Part shown: piece after piece, positions 1 through 11,110 of the stretch
How the letters are laid out: every line of letters starts with the position of its first letter
Numbering within the stretch: the first letter of the stretch is position 1
Assembly (NCBI GenBank): GCA_030770535.1
Contig: JASVEC010000123.1
Coordinates: forward strand, 1 to 45,671
Length of the DNA stretch: 45,671 nucleotides
Source: Batkoa obscura
Taxonomy: Eukaryota > Entomophthoromycota > Entomophthoromycetes > Entomophthorales > Batkoaceae
Direction: 5' to 3'
Notes under the pieces: model-generated
Databases searched by the model: none
Told to the model about the DNA's origin: nothing
The model's input: only the letters and a program-made list of their open reading frames with translations
Made by a program: the position numbers and the translations under genes

Positions 1-426
1 TTGATTGTATTTATTAAATTAATTTCTCTCCATTGATAGCACGACTACTCTAGTTCGATTGTGTATTAACTAATTGCTGATTTAAGAAAAATTATTGACA
101 AAAACTTCAATAAAGCCTATTCTTAGGCTTTAAAAAAATTCAATTAACAGATTGTAGATAAAAAGTTTTTTCCCAAATTGGACATTTAAACTAAAATAGC
201 TGTAAAAATTAAAAATGCCATTTAGAACCAAACAAAAAGGAGACTCAAGGGTAAATCAAAGTTTTAGCCTTTTTTTAATATGATGTCAATATAGTAATAA
301 ATTCTTACACAGCTCTATAGAATTAAATTAATATAATTTATTAATTTGAATTATACAACTAAATGTTTTGATTAAGACGCTACCAGGCTGATTCAAGCAT
401 TTATTACATAAGTTAAAAGATACTGA
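1..426. other. gene-free AT-rich stretch
   Basis: I see no gene, tRNA or repeat here. It lies 3' of the minus-strand receptor gene and should include its 3' UTR. Confidence 0.4.
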
Positions 427-1681
427 TTAGAGATATTCAATTTCTTTGGTATACTCCGGATCGTTAGGATTAGCAACCGTGACCTCATCATCCATTGTCA
501 ATTGAAAGGTACTGTCTAGCTTCTTAGGCGGGACATTAAGAGAATAGGTCCCAGAATCCCCAACTATATATGGTTAGAAATAAGATAATTGGTTCATATG
601 AAGTTACTTACCAGATTCAGTATCAGCTATATTAGCAGCACTTTTGAGAATAAAGCGCTTGTAAATAGCATAGAAAGCTGAATGCAAAGTAGGGTCGCAA
701 ACGAAAGCAATAAAGTTCAAGGTACCACTAAGGGCCAACCCATTCATAGCCCAGATATCAATACCAAAGTTAGTGCCCCCATTTACAAGAATATAGATTT
801 GACTAACTGATACGCCAAACACGGATATTATAGCAACAATAGGATACAGGAGTCTAATTAATACTATTTTAATAATGGCTTTTAACAATCATAAATAAAT
901 TTTTACATTCTATTTACAAACATGTTGGCTTTCTTAATTGCAGTTTTAGTATCTTTAACAAATACGAACTTTCTAGCAACTTTTAACTGTTCGATATCCT
1001 TTCTAAGTTTAAAGACAACCATAGCTACGACTGCAGTACAGTAGACTAAGGTCAAAAGATACCACATATTAGAAATCAACATATCAGCAATTTGATAAGT
1101 TTTTTCATCTTGAGGGGTAAAGTAACAGTTATTAAAATCCCCGAACCCAGTGAGACCAATTGCTATTAACTATAAGCAAAATAATACTTTGAAATCATAA
1201 TCTAAACAAACCTAAAGGTGGGATGGTAATAATAGCAGCACCAATAATGGGGGCTACCCAATAAGCAATTTCTACTGTTTTGGTAATTCTGGCTTCTTTA
1301 ATAAATACAAGTAAGAGATTAGTGGCAACGGATATATTAAGGAATAGATAAATTAAGGGGCCAAATTGCCTTTGCCAAGCTATGAAAGTACACATAGCAC
1401 TTGCTGACTCATTATATAATGGAAACCAAAGTGCAGTTGTGTGGGTCCAAATGTCAAGGGCAGATACAGCAGTTTGCAATCTTAAGCTCACTCTGTTAAC
1501 TAACTTAAAGTCGTATAATGCTAAATAATGAGTAAAAGGGTTTGATTTAATTAAGGAATTAATTACATAAAATAATCATAGTAAGGACTACAAGAGAGGC
1601 TAATACTGCTGACATACTGGAGAGCGTTGGGTAGACTACAGTTACTGAATACATAAAACTTGGAGGTGGGGATTCATCCAT
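427..1681 (-). CDS. seven-helix GPCR, cAMP receptor-like/Git3-like, copy 1 (5 exons, one junction unresolved)
   Basis: Exons read from the minus strand are 1567-1681, 1212-1520, about 922-1162, 612-878 and 427-563. The product would be about 356 residues, with an extracellular N-terminus, seven hydrophobic segments and a short acidic tail. It aligns along its length with the neighbouring receptor: both have LVNRVSLRLQT after helix 1, MCTFIAWQRQFGP at helix 3, GLTGxGDFNxC in extracellular loop 2 and RLLxYPIVAI before helix 6. The two loop cysteines would form the usual GPCR disulfide. Family knowledge suggests a plasma-membrane receptor acting through a heterotrimeric G protein and cAMP; the ligand is unknown. 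Introns 1, 2 and 4 fit canonical sites. At the exon 3/4 junction the available GT donors give phase 2 or 0, while the only AG acceptor needs phase 1. This copy is therefore decayed, unusually spliced or carries an assembly indel. Confidence 0.75.
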
Positions 1682-3748
1682 TTTATTGATAACTAGATAT
1701 ATTGATAAAATATATAATTAAGAGAGAAAGGCAAAGATGATAATTTTTAATTTTTTCATATTTAAACCGAGCCATTATTATAATTACTATATAAATTTTA
1801 ATTTTAATTCCTTATAGGATAATCAATTCAATAAAATGGCCTAAATTTTTTCGTTTTTATTTTCATGTCACTTTTGTTATTAAAAGTAAAAATAGTATCT
1901 AAAACAAACCTGTATGATAATAATTTTATTATGATTAAAATGATTAAAATTAGAACTATTGTTTTAATAATTTAAGTAGATTTAATTCAAAATAAGTTCA
2001 AAATAAGCTCAAAATAAGTAATTGGATTGCCTAAATAAACCTAGTTATCACGGCTTTGTTGATATTAATATCAAATTGTTATTGCCATACTTGAAGTAAT
2101 TTAATCCGTTAACATAGTGACTTTTAGTCTGAAATATACATACATTTATTAAAATCAAATACTCTTTAAAATCTAGCAAATAATAAAGGCTTTGTAATAA
2201 TAGATGCTTAAATCCTTAAACTTATAAATAAATACTTGAAAATGACCAAAAGGTGGAAATTTCAAAAGATTTATTTTGTTGCCTTAAAATCTAAGAACTT
2301 GGATCTTTACAGTGGCTAGAACTTTTATACTATTTCTAAATAAATTATTTTTGGTTTAAGTAATGTTTAAAATCTGTGGAGCAATATTAATATAATCAGT
2401 CATTTAAATTAATTTTCATTTGAAGTAAATATAGTATTTTTCTGGTTTAAAATTAAATTACAAAATGCTGCATCAAAAACGTTAACTCTTACGCTAATTC
2501 ATAATCAAGTTTTTAACCATCAGCTATTTTTAAAGTAAACTAGTATATTGATACTTCACTTATTAAAGATAGTTTTTAATAGTAATAAAAACAATTAAGA
2601 TGATGGTAATGTGTGTGTAAAGCCTTCTTATAATCCCAATTTTACAAAATAATACTTTTCCGTTTTCATTAGAGCTAGTGATTTAACTCGTTAATCTCGA
2701 TATACGTTTTAAAAAAGGTAAAAGGAGGTCGAATAGCTTGAATATATCACCATGTGCCTATCATAACCGAGATTTATTTCTATTCCTAAGTAATCAAAGC
2801 GGAACACCTATATCTCCAAAGCCCTCGAATTTGCGCATGCTTGGATATATTTGATTATTTGTTTTATGGAACATATTTATCCATTATCAATAAAACAGGT
2901 TATGAAACATTAAATTTGACCTTAATCAAATATCAATCAGTAAAGTTTACTACTATTAAAACATGACTTATTTAATTAGAACCCACATTATTATATGTTT
3001 AAATATTTAGTAAAATATGTAATATTTGAATATTATAACGGGGTTTCGTCTGTTTGGTACTTGGGTTTAAACTAAATTTTAGATGTGAATGCAGCATACA
3101 TTTGCTTAAGAATAATTGTAGACTATTATGATATGTAATTCTTTATATTTGAAAAGTAGAATAAAACTTCAACCTATTACTAATCCTGGATTGGGTTTTA
3201 CTTTTAGTGGATTAAAGATTAAATATTTAACTGTTTTTTACATCCCCTTTTTAAAAACTTTTTATTATGAAAACATACGATTTTATTTGATTTATATCAT
3301 AGTGTTATTGAGCTATATTGCTGAAATAAAATTATTCTTTGGATAAAAATCATGAAAAAAAAACATTTGTATCAAATGAAATATTGTAGCCTATAAGCTA
3401 GATCAATATGTTTAAAATACAAAGTAGATGCTGGTGAATACCCAACTTTTTCAAATTATGAGATAAATTATTAATGAATTATCTTATAACACATTGTATT
3501 GATATTCAGTCACCTCATTCAAAGGTGGTTATGACAAAAGATATTTGTTATATTATACCAGTAAAATGGTTTATTACTCAGTAAATCCAAAGGAATTAAA
3601 AATCAGATAGATTAAAGAATATTTAGTTTTATATATGAAATTATCAAAGAGCTCTAATAAAAAATAGTCATGTAGCAATATATAGTTACAAAAGTTCGTT
3701 TATTTAATATCAAATTAAATCTTGCTAAAAATCGAAAAAATAAAAGCT
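1682..3748. other. intergenic region between the two receptor genes
   Basis: About 2 kb of AT-rich sequence. The only plus-strand frame of any length (3128-3346, 72 codons) has no recognisable domain or homologue here, so I do not call it. No tRNA or MITE was found. Confidence 0.4.
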
Positions 3749-4821
3749 TTAAAGTAAGTGATAGTCATTAGAATATTGGTTAAGGCTGGTTGTAGATTCC
3801 AACTTGCCTAACTCGATATCGAAAGCTGCAGTTGGGCCCTCTTTGTTAATAGAAGTAGATACTAGGCTAGCACCTTCTTTACCGTACCTAATACGGCAAT
3901 AAATAACATAGATTGCATTCTGGAAAGTAGGATCGAAACAAAAAGCGATAAAATTAAAAGTACCAGTAAGAGCCAAAAAATTCATAGCCCAGATTTCTAA
4001 ATTCCAATCTTCTTGCTCAACTCTAAGATGATTAAGCTGACTAACCATGATGCCAAGGGTAGATAATATAGCAACAATTGGATAAAGTAATAATCTATGA
4101 ATCAAACTTTTAATTGTCTTTTGGGCTACATCAGAATCTGTGATGGTAGTAAACCTTTGAGAAAATTTGATTTGTGTAGCACTTTTTCTGAGTTTAAAAA
4201 CAACTAACCCTACAACAATCACAAGGTATAACCAAGTTAATAAATACCAAATATTAGAAACTAGCATATCAGCTACTCTAAGAGTTGTAAAATCTGCATC
4301 AACAAAAAAGCATCCGTTAAAATCACCATATCCGGTAAGACCTGTAGCTAAAGGAGGGATAGTAATGATTAAACCAGCAATAACTGGAATAAACCAGTAA
4401 GCTAATTCAATCTTTGGTGTAATAACCTTTTCATGTAAAAATACCAGTTGAAAGTTTGCGGCAATAGCGACATTGAAGAACAAATACATTAAAGGACCAA
4501 ACTGTCTTTGCCAAGCAATAAAGGTACACATCCCACTAGGTTCCTCTTGATAATATTTAAACCAAAAAGCGGTAGTATGAGTCCATATATCAACTGCTGA
4601 AATAACAGTTTGTAATCTTAAACTAACGCGATTTACTAACTTGTAATCATAAAGAGCTATTAAATTCTAGAGTTAGTATTATGTTTTATTAATAGATAAA
4701 ATAACTTACATAAAGCAATCATTGTTAAAACAACAACAGCTGCTAACACAGCTGAGATAGTAGAAAGTCTTGGATAGACTTCAGTGACGGAGTAGTTAAA
4801 ACCATCTGATGGCATATCCAT
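3749..4821 (-). CDS. seven-helix GPCR, cAMP receptor-like/Git3-like, copy 2 (2 exons)
   Basis: Two exons, 4710-4821 and 3749-4656, joined at a GTAAGT donor and a TTTAATAG acceptor in phase 1, give an uninterrupted 339-residue protein. The start at 4821 reads MDMPSDGFNYSVTEVYP, matching the start of the paralogue upstream. Seven hydrophobic segments can be placed. Cys in MCTFIAWQRQ (helix 3) and in DFNGCFF (loop 2) suit the conserved disulfide. Loop 3 carries charged residues (KLRKSATQIKFSQR), and the C-terminal tail of about 50 residues is Ser/Thr-rich, fitting phosphorylation-based desensitisation. Fungal receptors of the cAMP-receptor-like/Git3/Gpr1 group sense nutrients or unknown ligands through a G-alpha protein; assignment to that group is inference from architecture. 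The first intron is shared in position and phase with copy 1, but three later introns are absent. Confidence 0.82.
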
Positions 4822-6100
4822 TTTGAAGTTAACTTTATGTTATAAATGTAAAAATCAAAGCAATTTGGGAAAAAATTAAGCTTATATACTATTCTTACTG
4901 AACATAAAAAATAATATTGAAATCCATTATTGATTAGTAAACATCTTAAGGATTTTTAAAAAAATGATATTAAAAGTTAACAAGATTTTTATTAACCGGT
5001 TTATGAGCCTTAGTTACCATTTTTGTTTTATTTATATTTATATTTATATTTGAAAATGATATTTTTAAAAATATCTTTCATCTCGGTTAAACTAAATTTT
5101 TAAGTGGAATTTTAATCAAAAACAACTACCACTTTAGGTAACTTCAGTAGCTTTTGGTCAAGTGTATGCAAAATGTCAATTCTTTTTTCTATATTTGAGC
5201 ATTAACTTGTAGAGTTTATTTAAATAGCAAGTAACTGATTAATAAGATGATGAAGTTATCACTGCCTTTACACAAAAATAGAGTTTCAGTCAACTTAGCT
5301 TTAAGGAGGTAATTGACAAGGGATACAGAAGCTTCGAAATCCAAATCATTGGATCTAGCCTTAGTGTGATGAAAAATTAAAATGGTAATTCTATTTATTT
5401 ATTTAGATAAATGATTTGATCGAAAAAAACACATTAGCATATTGGATTATTACTTAAAGATTATTAAATTTATAATAATTTTGTTTTGTTTTGTTTTGTT
5501 GGTGGAACTATTAATTTAAATACGGTAACCCGAATTAAAATAGAACTAATCTACTATTTGTATTGAGTTTTCAGGTCATTAAGATAATAACCCAGTAATA
5601 AAATTATATAGCATTTTATATATATAACGTAGTAGTTTATTTTTGGAACGAACAATGCTATCTAATAACTATATTATTATCATTATACATTTTATTGATT
5701 TTATTTTATATGGTATTTAATTCAAAGCAAAAAAATTTGAATTTAAGAAACAAGTAATTTTTTAATCAAACATTAATACATTGACTGCATGTTTAAAATT
5801 AAATCTATAAAGTTCTAAGAGTATTATAGCGACTGGTGCTACTATAACTCTAAGTAGCCAATCTAGATTACTAAATAAAATGCTAATCTAAACTATTAAT
5901 CATATGTGGAATAAAGTTGAGATGTTATATGGAGTATTAGAAGCTCAAGAATTAATATTTTTTTAAAAAATAAGCAAGTAATAATTTTTTGAGAATATCT
6001 ATACTTAACTTATAGACAGTAAGATGCTATCATATTATAAAAATGTCTTTTTTAATTATAACCGATGATAAAAAATTAGTAACGGTTTTTTTAATAAATT
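4822..6100. other. gene-free stretch upstream of receptor copy 2
   Basis: AT-rich, without a supported gene. A short TTTTG microsatellite lies at about 5481-5500. The promoter of the receptor gene should lie next to 4822. Confidence 0.4.
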
Positions 6101-6203
6101 TATGTGGTGATATATTTTTTTATTTAGTAATTTAATAGTTTTTGCACTCAAATAACACTGAAGAAATGGAGAAGGTAATGGAACAAAAAAAAAGCGTCCA
6201 TAT
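6101..6203 (+). mobile_element. MITE, degenerate copy
   Basis: It matches the ~105-base family found across the window: a TATGTGGTGAT start, CACTCAAATA in the middle, ATGGAGAAGGTAATGGA near the end and a CCATA terminus. It is more diverged than most copies. Confidence 0.6.
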
Positions 6204-6536
6204 ATTGTCTATGTGGAATAAAGTGGTTATATAAAAAAGTAAGTACAAAATTACCAAAATAATGTTTTCATAAAAAGTGTTGAAGCTAACATTGATTCTA
6301 AAAATATGTAGTTAGAGGTAATTTTGTTCCTCCATATGCATGTTAATAATTGTTTATTACTACTACTATTCATAATCCAAGTATATTGCTATATTGCTAA
6401 TTGATTAATGGTTCAATATTTTAATTACAAAGGTAAATTTTAGTTTGGTTTATTCCTATTTGTTTTTATTTTAAAAATTATTACAAAAATTAGAATATTA
6501 ATGAATACTTTTACAATTTAATAAAAAATACAATGT

Positions 6537-6641
6537 ATGGGGGAGTGTTTTTGTGTTTAAGAATTTTACTAATAATTTTTCCACTCAAGTAGCGCTTAAA
6601 AGATAGAAAAGGTGATGAAGCCAGAAAAGACATCCCCATAT
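6537..6641 (+). mobile_element. MITE, ~105 bases
   Basis: It starts with ATGGGGGAGTG, continues with TTTGTGTTTAAGAATTTTAC, has CACTCAAGTAGCGCTTAAAAG at its centre and ends in ACATCCCCATA. The termini are inverted repeats (ATGGGGATGT-like). Confidence 0.85.
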
Positions 6642-6982
6642 AATACTTATCTATATATATAGCCAAAACTTAAACAATATTTATATAATGAATCTTCGTT
6701 TGTCAAAATAAAATAAAATACTACAATATCAAGGAAATAAGGCAAAAATTGAAAATATTTATAACATATTATTCTGAAATAGTTACAAAATAGATGATGA
6801 AATATAGTAAACATGTAAAATTAAACATAAATCAATAATCATTTCCTCTTTATTATACGCTTTTGTTTTTATTTACAATTACTAAATACTATTAAAATGA
6901 AAGAATTACTAGCTTGAACTTTTTACAAAAACTGTAATTAATGGGTTATAATAAACTTATCTCTTGTTTTAACATACAATTA

Positions 6983-7065
6983 GATCAGGTGGCCGAGTTG
7001 GTCTAAGGCGCCGTGTTAAGGCCGCGGTCTCTTCGGAGGCGTGGGTTCGAATCCCATCCTGATCA
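6983..7065 (+). tRNA. tRNA-Leu (anticodon AAG)
   Basis: This folds as a class II tRNA of 83 bases without an intron. The acceptor arms GATCAGG and CCTGATC pair fully and are followed by discriminator A. The D-stem is GCC/GGC and the anticodon stem CCGTG/CGCGG closes the loop TTAAGGC, giving anticodon AAG. The long variable arm TCTCTTCGGAGG is typical of Leu. The T-arm holds the B-box GGTTCGAATCC and the D-arm region the A-box. A TTTT run at 7070-7073 should terminate RNA polymerase III. CCA is not encoded, as expected for a eukaryotic nuclear gene. It is much GC-richer than its surroundings. Confidence 0.97.
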
Positions 7066-7069
7066 TTTA

Positions 7070-7073
7070 TTTT
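7070..7073 (+). terminator. RNA polymerase III terminator
   Basis: Four T residues five bases after the discriminator base of the tRNA-Leu gene. Confidence 0.6.
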
Positions 7074-7159
7074 GATTTGGCTTTTTGATGGTCCAACTAA
7101 TTTACTCAAATAAGGCGCAAATGTATCGACTATTCAGATATTTCAAAAAATCATAATAC

Positions 7160-7266
7160 TATGGTAATGTTTTTTTAGCCTCAGTATTTTTTTCCATCTT
7201 TTAAGCGCTATTTGAGTGGAAAAATTATTAGTAAAATTCTTAAACACAAAAATACACCCCTCTATA
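7160..7266 (-). mobile_element. MITE, ~105 bases (reverse)
   Basis: Reverse-oriented copy with AAGCGCTATTTGAGTGGAAA and TAGTAAAATTCTTAAACAC. It forms a head-to-head pair with the copy starting about 12 bases downstream. Confidence 0.82.
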
Positions 7267-7278
7267 CAAAATTTAACA

Positions 7279-7383
7279 AATGGGGATGTATTTTTGTGTT
7301 TAAGAATTTTACTAACAAATTTTCCACTTAAATAGTGCTTAAAAAATGGAAAAAGTAATGAAGTTAAAAAAAGTACTCCCATA
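7279..7383 (+). mobile_element. MITE, ~105 bases
   Basis: Forward copy from ATGGGGATGTATTTTTGTG to TACTCCCATA. Together with the preceding copy it makes a roughly 220-base inverted repeat. Confidence 0.87.
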
Positions 7384-7514
7384 TATTCAATCAAAAAGGG
7401 TTATTGTTAATATTATATTCACTTCTACCATCTTCATTTTATTTTGAAATATTATTATTTTTTAATGCTCTTTAATTCATCTAGTATTATTAAATGCAAA
7501 TTAGAACTGCTAGT

Positions 7515-7588
7515 AAATTTACAATATAAAAGATAGAATAGTAGATTCAGCAAATTTACAATATAAAAGATAGAATAGTAGATTCAGC
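7515..7588. repeat. perfect tandem duplication, 37-base unit x2
   Basis: A 37-base unit beginning AAATTTACAATATAAAAGAT is present twice without mismatch, followed by the first few bases of a third copy. The lack of divergence suggests a young slippage or duplication event. Confidence 0.9.
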
Positions 7589-8056
7589 AAATTTAAATTT
7601 CAGAAATAGGTCAATTCATTTTATAAAACATGAATGATTTTGAAGTAAACCTATCGAACTTTTCCTAACCCATTATAGTTGCTATTGATAATGGAAACTA
7701 CACCAATTTTCGATTGGAAATAGCAATATTTAATAGATTATCTATTAAACTTAGATTGAAGCTAATTATCAATCCATTTAATAATACTATTAAATAGAGT
7801 GATAATGTCAATTAGTGAATCAGTTTTAATTCTGAAAGACAGAAATAAAAAAGAACATTCAGGTATCAATCATGAATCTTTTTTCAATTTTTATCATAGC
7901 ATTTCATAGTTTAATACTTTCACTATACTCTTATCGGAAATATTTACTAAATTCAACTATTTCTAACATTTATTTCATTAAAATAAATAGGAAAAAGTGT
8001 ATTATTCTAAAAAATTTAACTAGGATATATACAAATAATCCTTTTTTATAATAACA

Positions 8057-8155
8057 CAGAAGTGTGTTTTTTTGTTTAATAATTTCACTAGCAATATTTC
8101 CACTTAAATAGCGGTTAAGAGATCGAAAAGTAATGAAACCAAAAAGCATCCCCAT
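8057..8155 (+). mobile_element. MITE, ~100 bases, weakened left end
   Basis: The core CACTTAAATAGCGGTTAAGAG and the right end CATCCCCAT match the family. The left ATGGGG end is not preserved. It sits just left of the 2.45-kb transposon. Confidence 0.7.
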
Positions 8156-8213
8156 GTAATGACCTAAATTACAGTATTTCTAACACATCACACTTATAAC
8201 AAAAAAAATTCCA

Positions 8214-8240
8214 ACAAATGGGGCTGTCCTAATTGGTTTC
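8214..8240 (+). repeat. left terminal inverted repeat of the 2.45-kb transposon
   Basis: It begins ACAAATGGGGCTGTCC and ends GGTTTC, and is inverted at 10635-10661. Confidence 0.65.
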
Positions 8241-8503
8241 AGAATCTACTTAGAAATTAATCCAAATTTAAAATTTCAAGTTTGTGTCCAATATAACGGT
8301 TAAATCTAAAAAGCCTAAAATTAAATGTTTCTATTTAAAACTTATTTTAATTGTTTCCTTTTCTTAAATAGCTAATTTTCCTAACTATATATTTTATGTT
8401 AGTTCTGTTAGATATTTAACAGATATATAATATATAACTATATGATTATATGATTATATGAATACAGTTATTTGACTTTGTTTTTTGTTGAAATAAAAAT
8501 AAA

Positions 8504-10204
8504 ATGCAAACTTTGATAACTAAACTTCGAAATGGAATTTTTGAAAACTTCAATACAATAGGGAGGAGTACACAATATAAACATTGTAATTCATTTACAT
8601 CAATCTTAAGAACTACTTATAACAACCCAAGGTTTATGGAATTTTATAATAAAACAAAACAAAGAAAAGATATATTATCAAAGTTTACTATCGATAATAA
8701 TAAACTTAATCAAGTAATGTATAAAATTAGTGCTTTGAGGGAAACAGGAAACAAAAATCAACAAGTAGCGTTATTATCAACTATAGCTTCAGTATATTCT
8801 TTTGATGAATGTAAGAGTTTTGGGTTTAATATAAATAGAAATCAATATGATTATTCAAAAACAAGTAATAATAATAAAATATCAACATTAAAACCTATTA
8901 TTAAAAATACAAAAAAAATTAAAGATGACCAAATTGAAACTATCATACAATATTTACTAAATGATTCAACTATTTCATCAAGATTTAATAAAAAAAATAA
9001 TGATAGTAAATATTCATCAGATAATATATATATTAAATAAAAGTAGAAGAATGATATATAGTAAATATTTGAATGATCTAAGAGATAAAGCAGTAGCTAG
9101 GTCAACGTTCTTTAAATATATACCAAGTAATTTCAAAAATCCAGCAAGAAAAATGGATCTATGTAATATATGTACCCAGTATACAGTTAGAAAAAAGTTA
9201 TTTGAAAATAAAATAAATACAGCAAAAAACAAAGCAGAGATACAAGAAATTTTCAACGAAGAAGAAAAATTATACAAATTAGATAAATTCTGTGTTGATA
9301 CTCAAAAAAACACATTTAATGAAACTATCAAAAAATTAAATAACAAAAGTGTATAATAGTTTTAGATTTTAAACAAAATACGGAAATAGGGACAAGACCA
9401 GATTCAATAAATCTAGATCATTATAATAAACAAGCTATATCAGTATTAGGCTTTGGCGTATTATATTTAAAAGATGATAAAACAATAGGCAAAGTTTACT
9501 TTGATTATTTATCTGAAATATTGAATCATGATTCAGCATATGCAGGAGATTGTTTAATCGATTTAATCTCTACAGAGCTTCTATTTAAAAAGTTTACAAA
9601 AATTAATATATGGGCAGATACAGGAAATCATTTTAGATCCCAAGAGTTTCTACACTATATGTTTAAAGAAATTCATAAAATAAATAGTAGTTTGAATGTT
9701 AATCTTAATTTTTTTGCTGAGCATCATGGAAAAAGTATAGTTGATGGACATTTTGGAAACCTTTCAAAATGGAAAAGTAGTTTTGAAGCGTTAGGTAAAA
9801 TAGAAGATATCGATCAATTAATTTCAAGATTTGAGGCTTTTATTTACGAGCATAATAAAATTAATAACTCGACTGTTAATAATGGGAAAACAGATATAAT
9901 TTTTAAAAAGTATAAAAGAAACAAAAATACAAAAAGAATAACAGAGATGCAGGGCATTAAGAAGTATTTACACTTTATTAAACATAACAATAAACTACAT
10001 TGTTATCCAGTATCTGATACATCAAAAAAAAGCGATATAGTCCCAATTAAAGTTATAGAGTCTATAGAAAACAGAAAAATTAAAAGATCGATCCCAGCTT
10101 ACCTTACGAAGATAACAGAGAATTTCAAAATTTCGATATTTACTAAGCAAGTAAGTAGTTTGTTGAATGATAGAAATAGATTGTTAAATGTTAGGATTAC
10201 TTAA
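8504..10204 (+). pseudogene. DDE-type transposase, unclassified family, frame broken twice
   Basis: Coding similarity runs through three frames: 8504-9040, then to 9356, then about 9360-10204, about 560 codons in all. No canonical intron joins the first two pieces in frame, so two frameshifts (near 9000-9040 and near 9345) are the simplest reading. The middle part carries a Cys pair (MDLCNICTQY) typical of a zinc knuckle, then a Lys/Glu-rich helix. The last part has three blocks suiting an RNase H-like catalytic core: VLDFKQN, IWADTGNHFRS and FAEHHGKSIVDGHFG. The Asp of the first two blocks and an acidic residue in or after the third would bind metal. I do not recognise the superfamily; it is not Tc1/mariner, hAT or MULE in any form I know. 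It starts at ATG 8504, about 290 bases inside the left inverted repeat. Confidence 0.7.
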
Positions 10205-10217
10205 GCTATTAATAGCT

Positions 10218-10348
10218 AAGTTAATAAATAGTCAAAGAACAAATAACTGTAATAATATGTAAAAACTATTATTACTTGTACTATATAGGGGTGGTTAATT
10301 ATAGTTTTGGGGCTAACCACTCCCTCCCATGCAGCTATTTATTAACTT
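10218..10348. repeat. foldback sequence with perfect 14-base arms
   Basis: AAGTTAATAAATAG at 10218-10231 is perfectly inverted at 10335-10348. Nested inside is a second near-perfect pair, GGGTGGTTA near 10289 and TAACCACTCC near 10314. It may be a small foldback element nested in the larger transposon, or structure in its 3' UTR. Confidence 0.6.
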
Positions 10349-10634
10349 GGCAATATATTAATAATGTAGTTATAACATTAAAATAGTTTATTTATTTGAT
10401 AATAAATCTACAATGTTGGTTATAAAGCAGTTGATAGTAAATATTTCACAATTAAGCTTTATAAGAATATGTATTTAAGATCTAGTAGAAATTCAACTAA
10501 CTTACAGTATGAGCTATAATAGAATGATTTAGAACTGTGTTTGGGTACTTTTGTTTTAACAAAAGATGTGATTTTATAGAATTTTAAGCGAAGTTTTTAA
10601 AATACAAAATTTTTCAAAAATTGGATAAAATAAT

Positions 10635-10661
10635 GAAACTAATTCAGACAACCCCAAATGT
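10635..10661 (-). repeat. right terminal inverted repeat of the 2.45-kb transposon
   Basis: Inverse of 8214-8240. It reads GAAACTAATTCAGACAACCC and ends in AAATGT. Confidence 0.65.
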
Positions 10662-11070
10662 AAGTGTCAAATTTAGTAAAAACCATTTTCAATAAGGATA
10701 GCCAAAATTTGCAATATCTGATGAAATTTGTTAATTTCGTTCATTTTGGTTGAAAATTATTGCTATTTTTTATTTCAGTTTGCTGATATTTTTTCTTACT
10801 ATAGACATGATAGCTTAAAAATACTGAAATTTTTTAAATGCATTAATCCCCTTAAATTTTATGCAATTTGTATGCAATCAAACTTCTAATGCTACATTGA
10901 AATGCTAGCTACTTATCATGTCTTCAATTAACTAATTGAATTAATCAATTGTATTGTGATGAATTAAAGTGAAGATACATTTCAATACTAATAAATAATT
11001 CAATTGAATTTAGTCAAAACAAAAGTAATTTATCAATGTTATAAGCGGATTTTTAAACATTCTAATTTTG

Positions 11071-11110
11071 GCCCCCTAAAATTCAATATAGTGGACTAAA
11101 ATTAAGTCTG
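11071..11110 (+). promoter_or_regulatory. shared upstream block, PPSY gene 1
   Basis: It reads CCCC, AAAATTCAAT, then GACTAAAATTAAGTCTGATTT, ending about 520 bases before the ATG. The same order (CCC, AAAATT or similar, GACTAAAATT) stands upstream of PPSY genes 3, 4 and 5. It is a candidate transcription-factor site or nucleosome-positioning element. Confidence 0.55.

Larger units (their letters stand above)
8214..10661 (+). mobile_element. 2.45-kb DNA transposon, likely source family of the MITEs
   Basis: The element is bounded by imperfect inverted repeats of 27 bases at 8214-8240 and 10635-10661, with about 20 of 27 positions matching by eye. The reverse complement of the right end reads TGGGGTTGT, then TTTCATTATTTTATCCA and TTTTTGAAAAA. 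This follows the order seen in reverse-oriented MITEs (ATGGAGATGT, GTTTCATTATTTTCTCCA, TTTTTCAAGCG). The left end has GTTTCAGAATCTACTT where forward MITEs have GTTTAAGAATTTTACT. The only coding content is a transposase-like gene at 8504-10204. A small foldback sequence lies at 10218-10348. Target-site duplications could not be fixed with confidence. Confidence 0.72.

Noticed and set aside
3128-3346. 72-codon plus-strand frame between the GPCR genes
   Set aside because: No domain, no paralogue in the window, and a length expected by chance in non-coding DNA.
9017-9277. Minus-strand frame with hydrophobic segments
   Set aside because: It lies antisense to the transposase, and its hydrophobicity follows from AT-rich complement codons.
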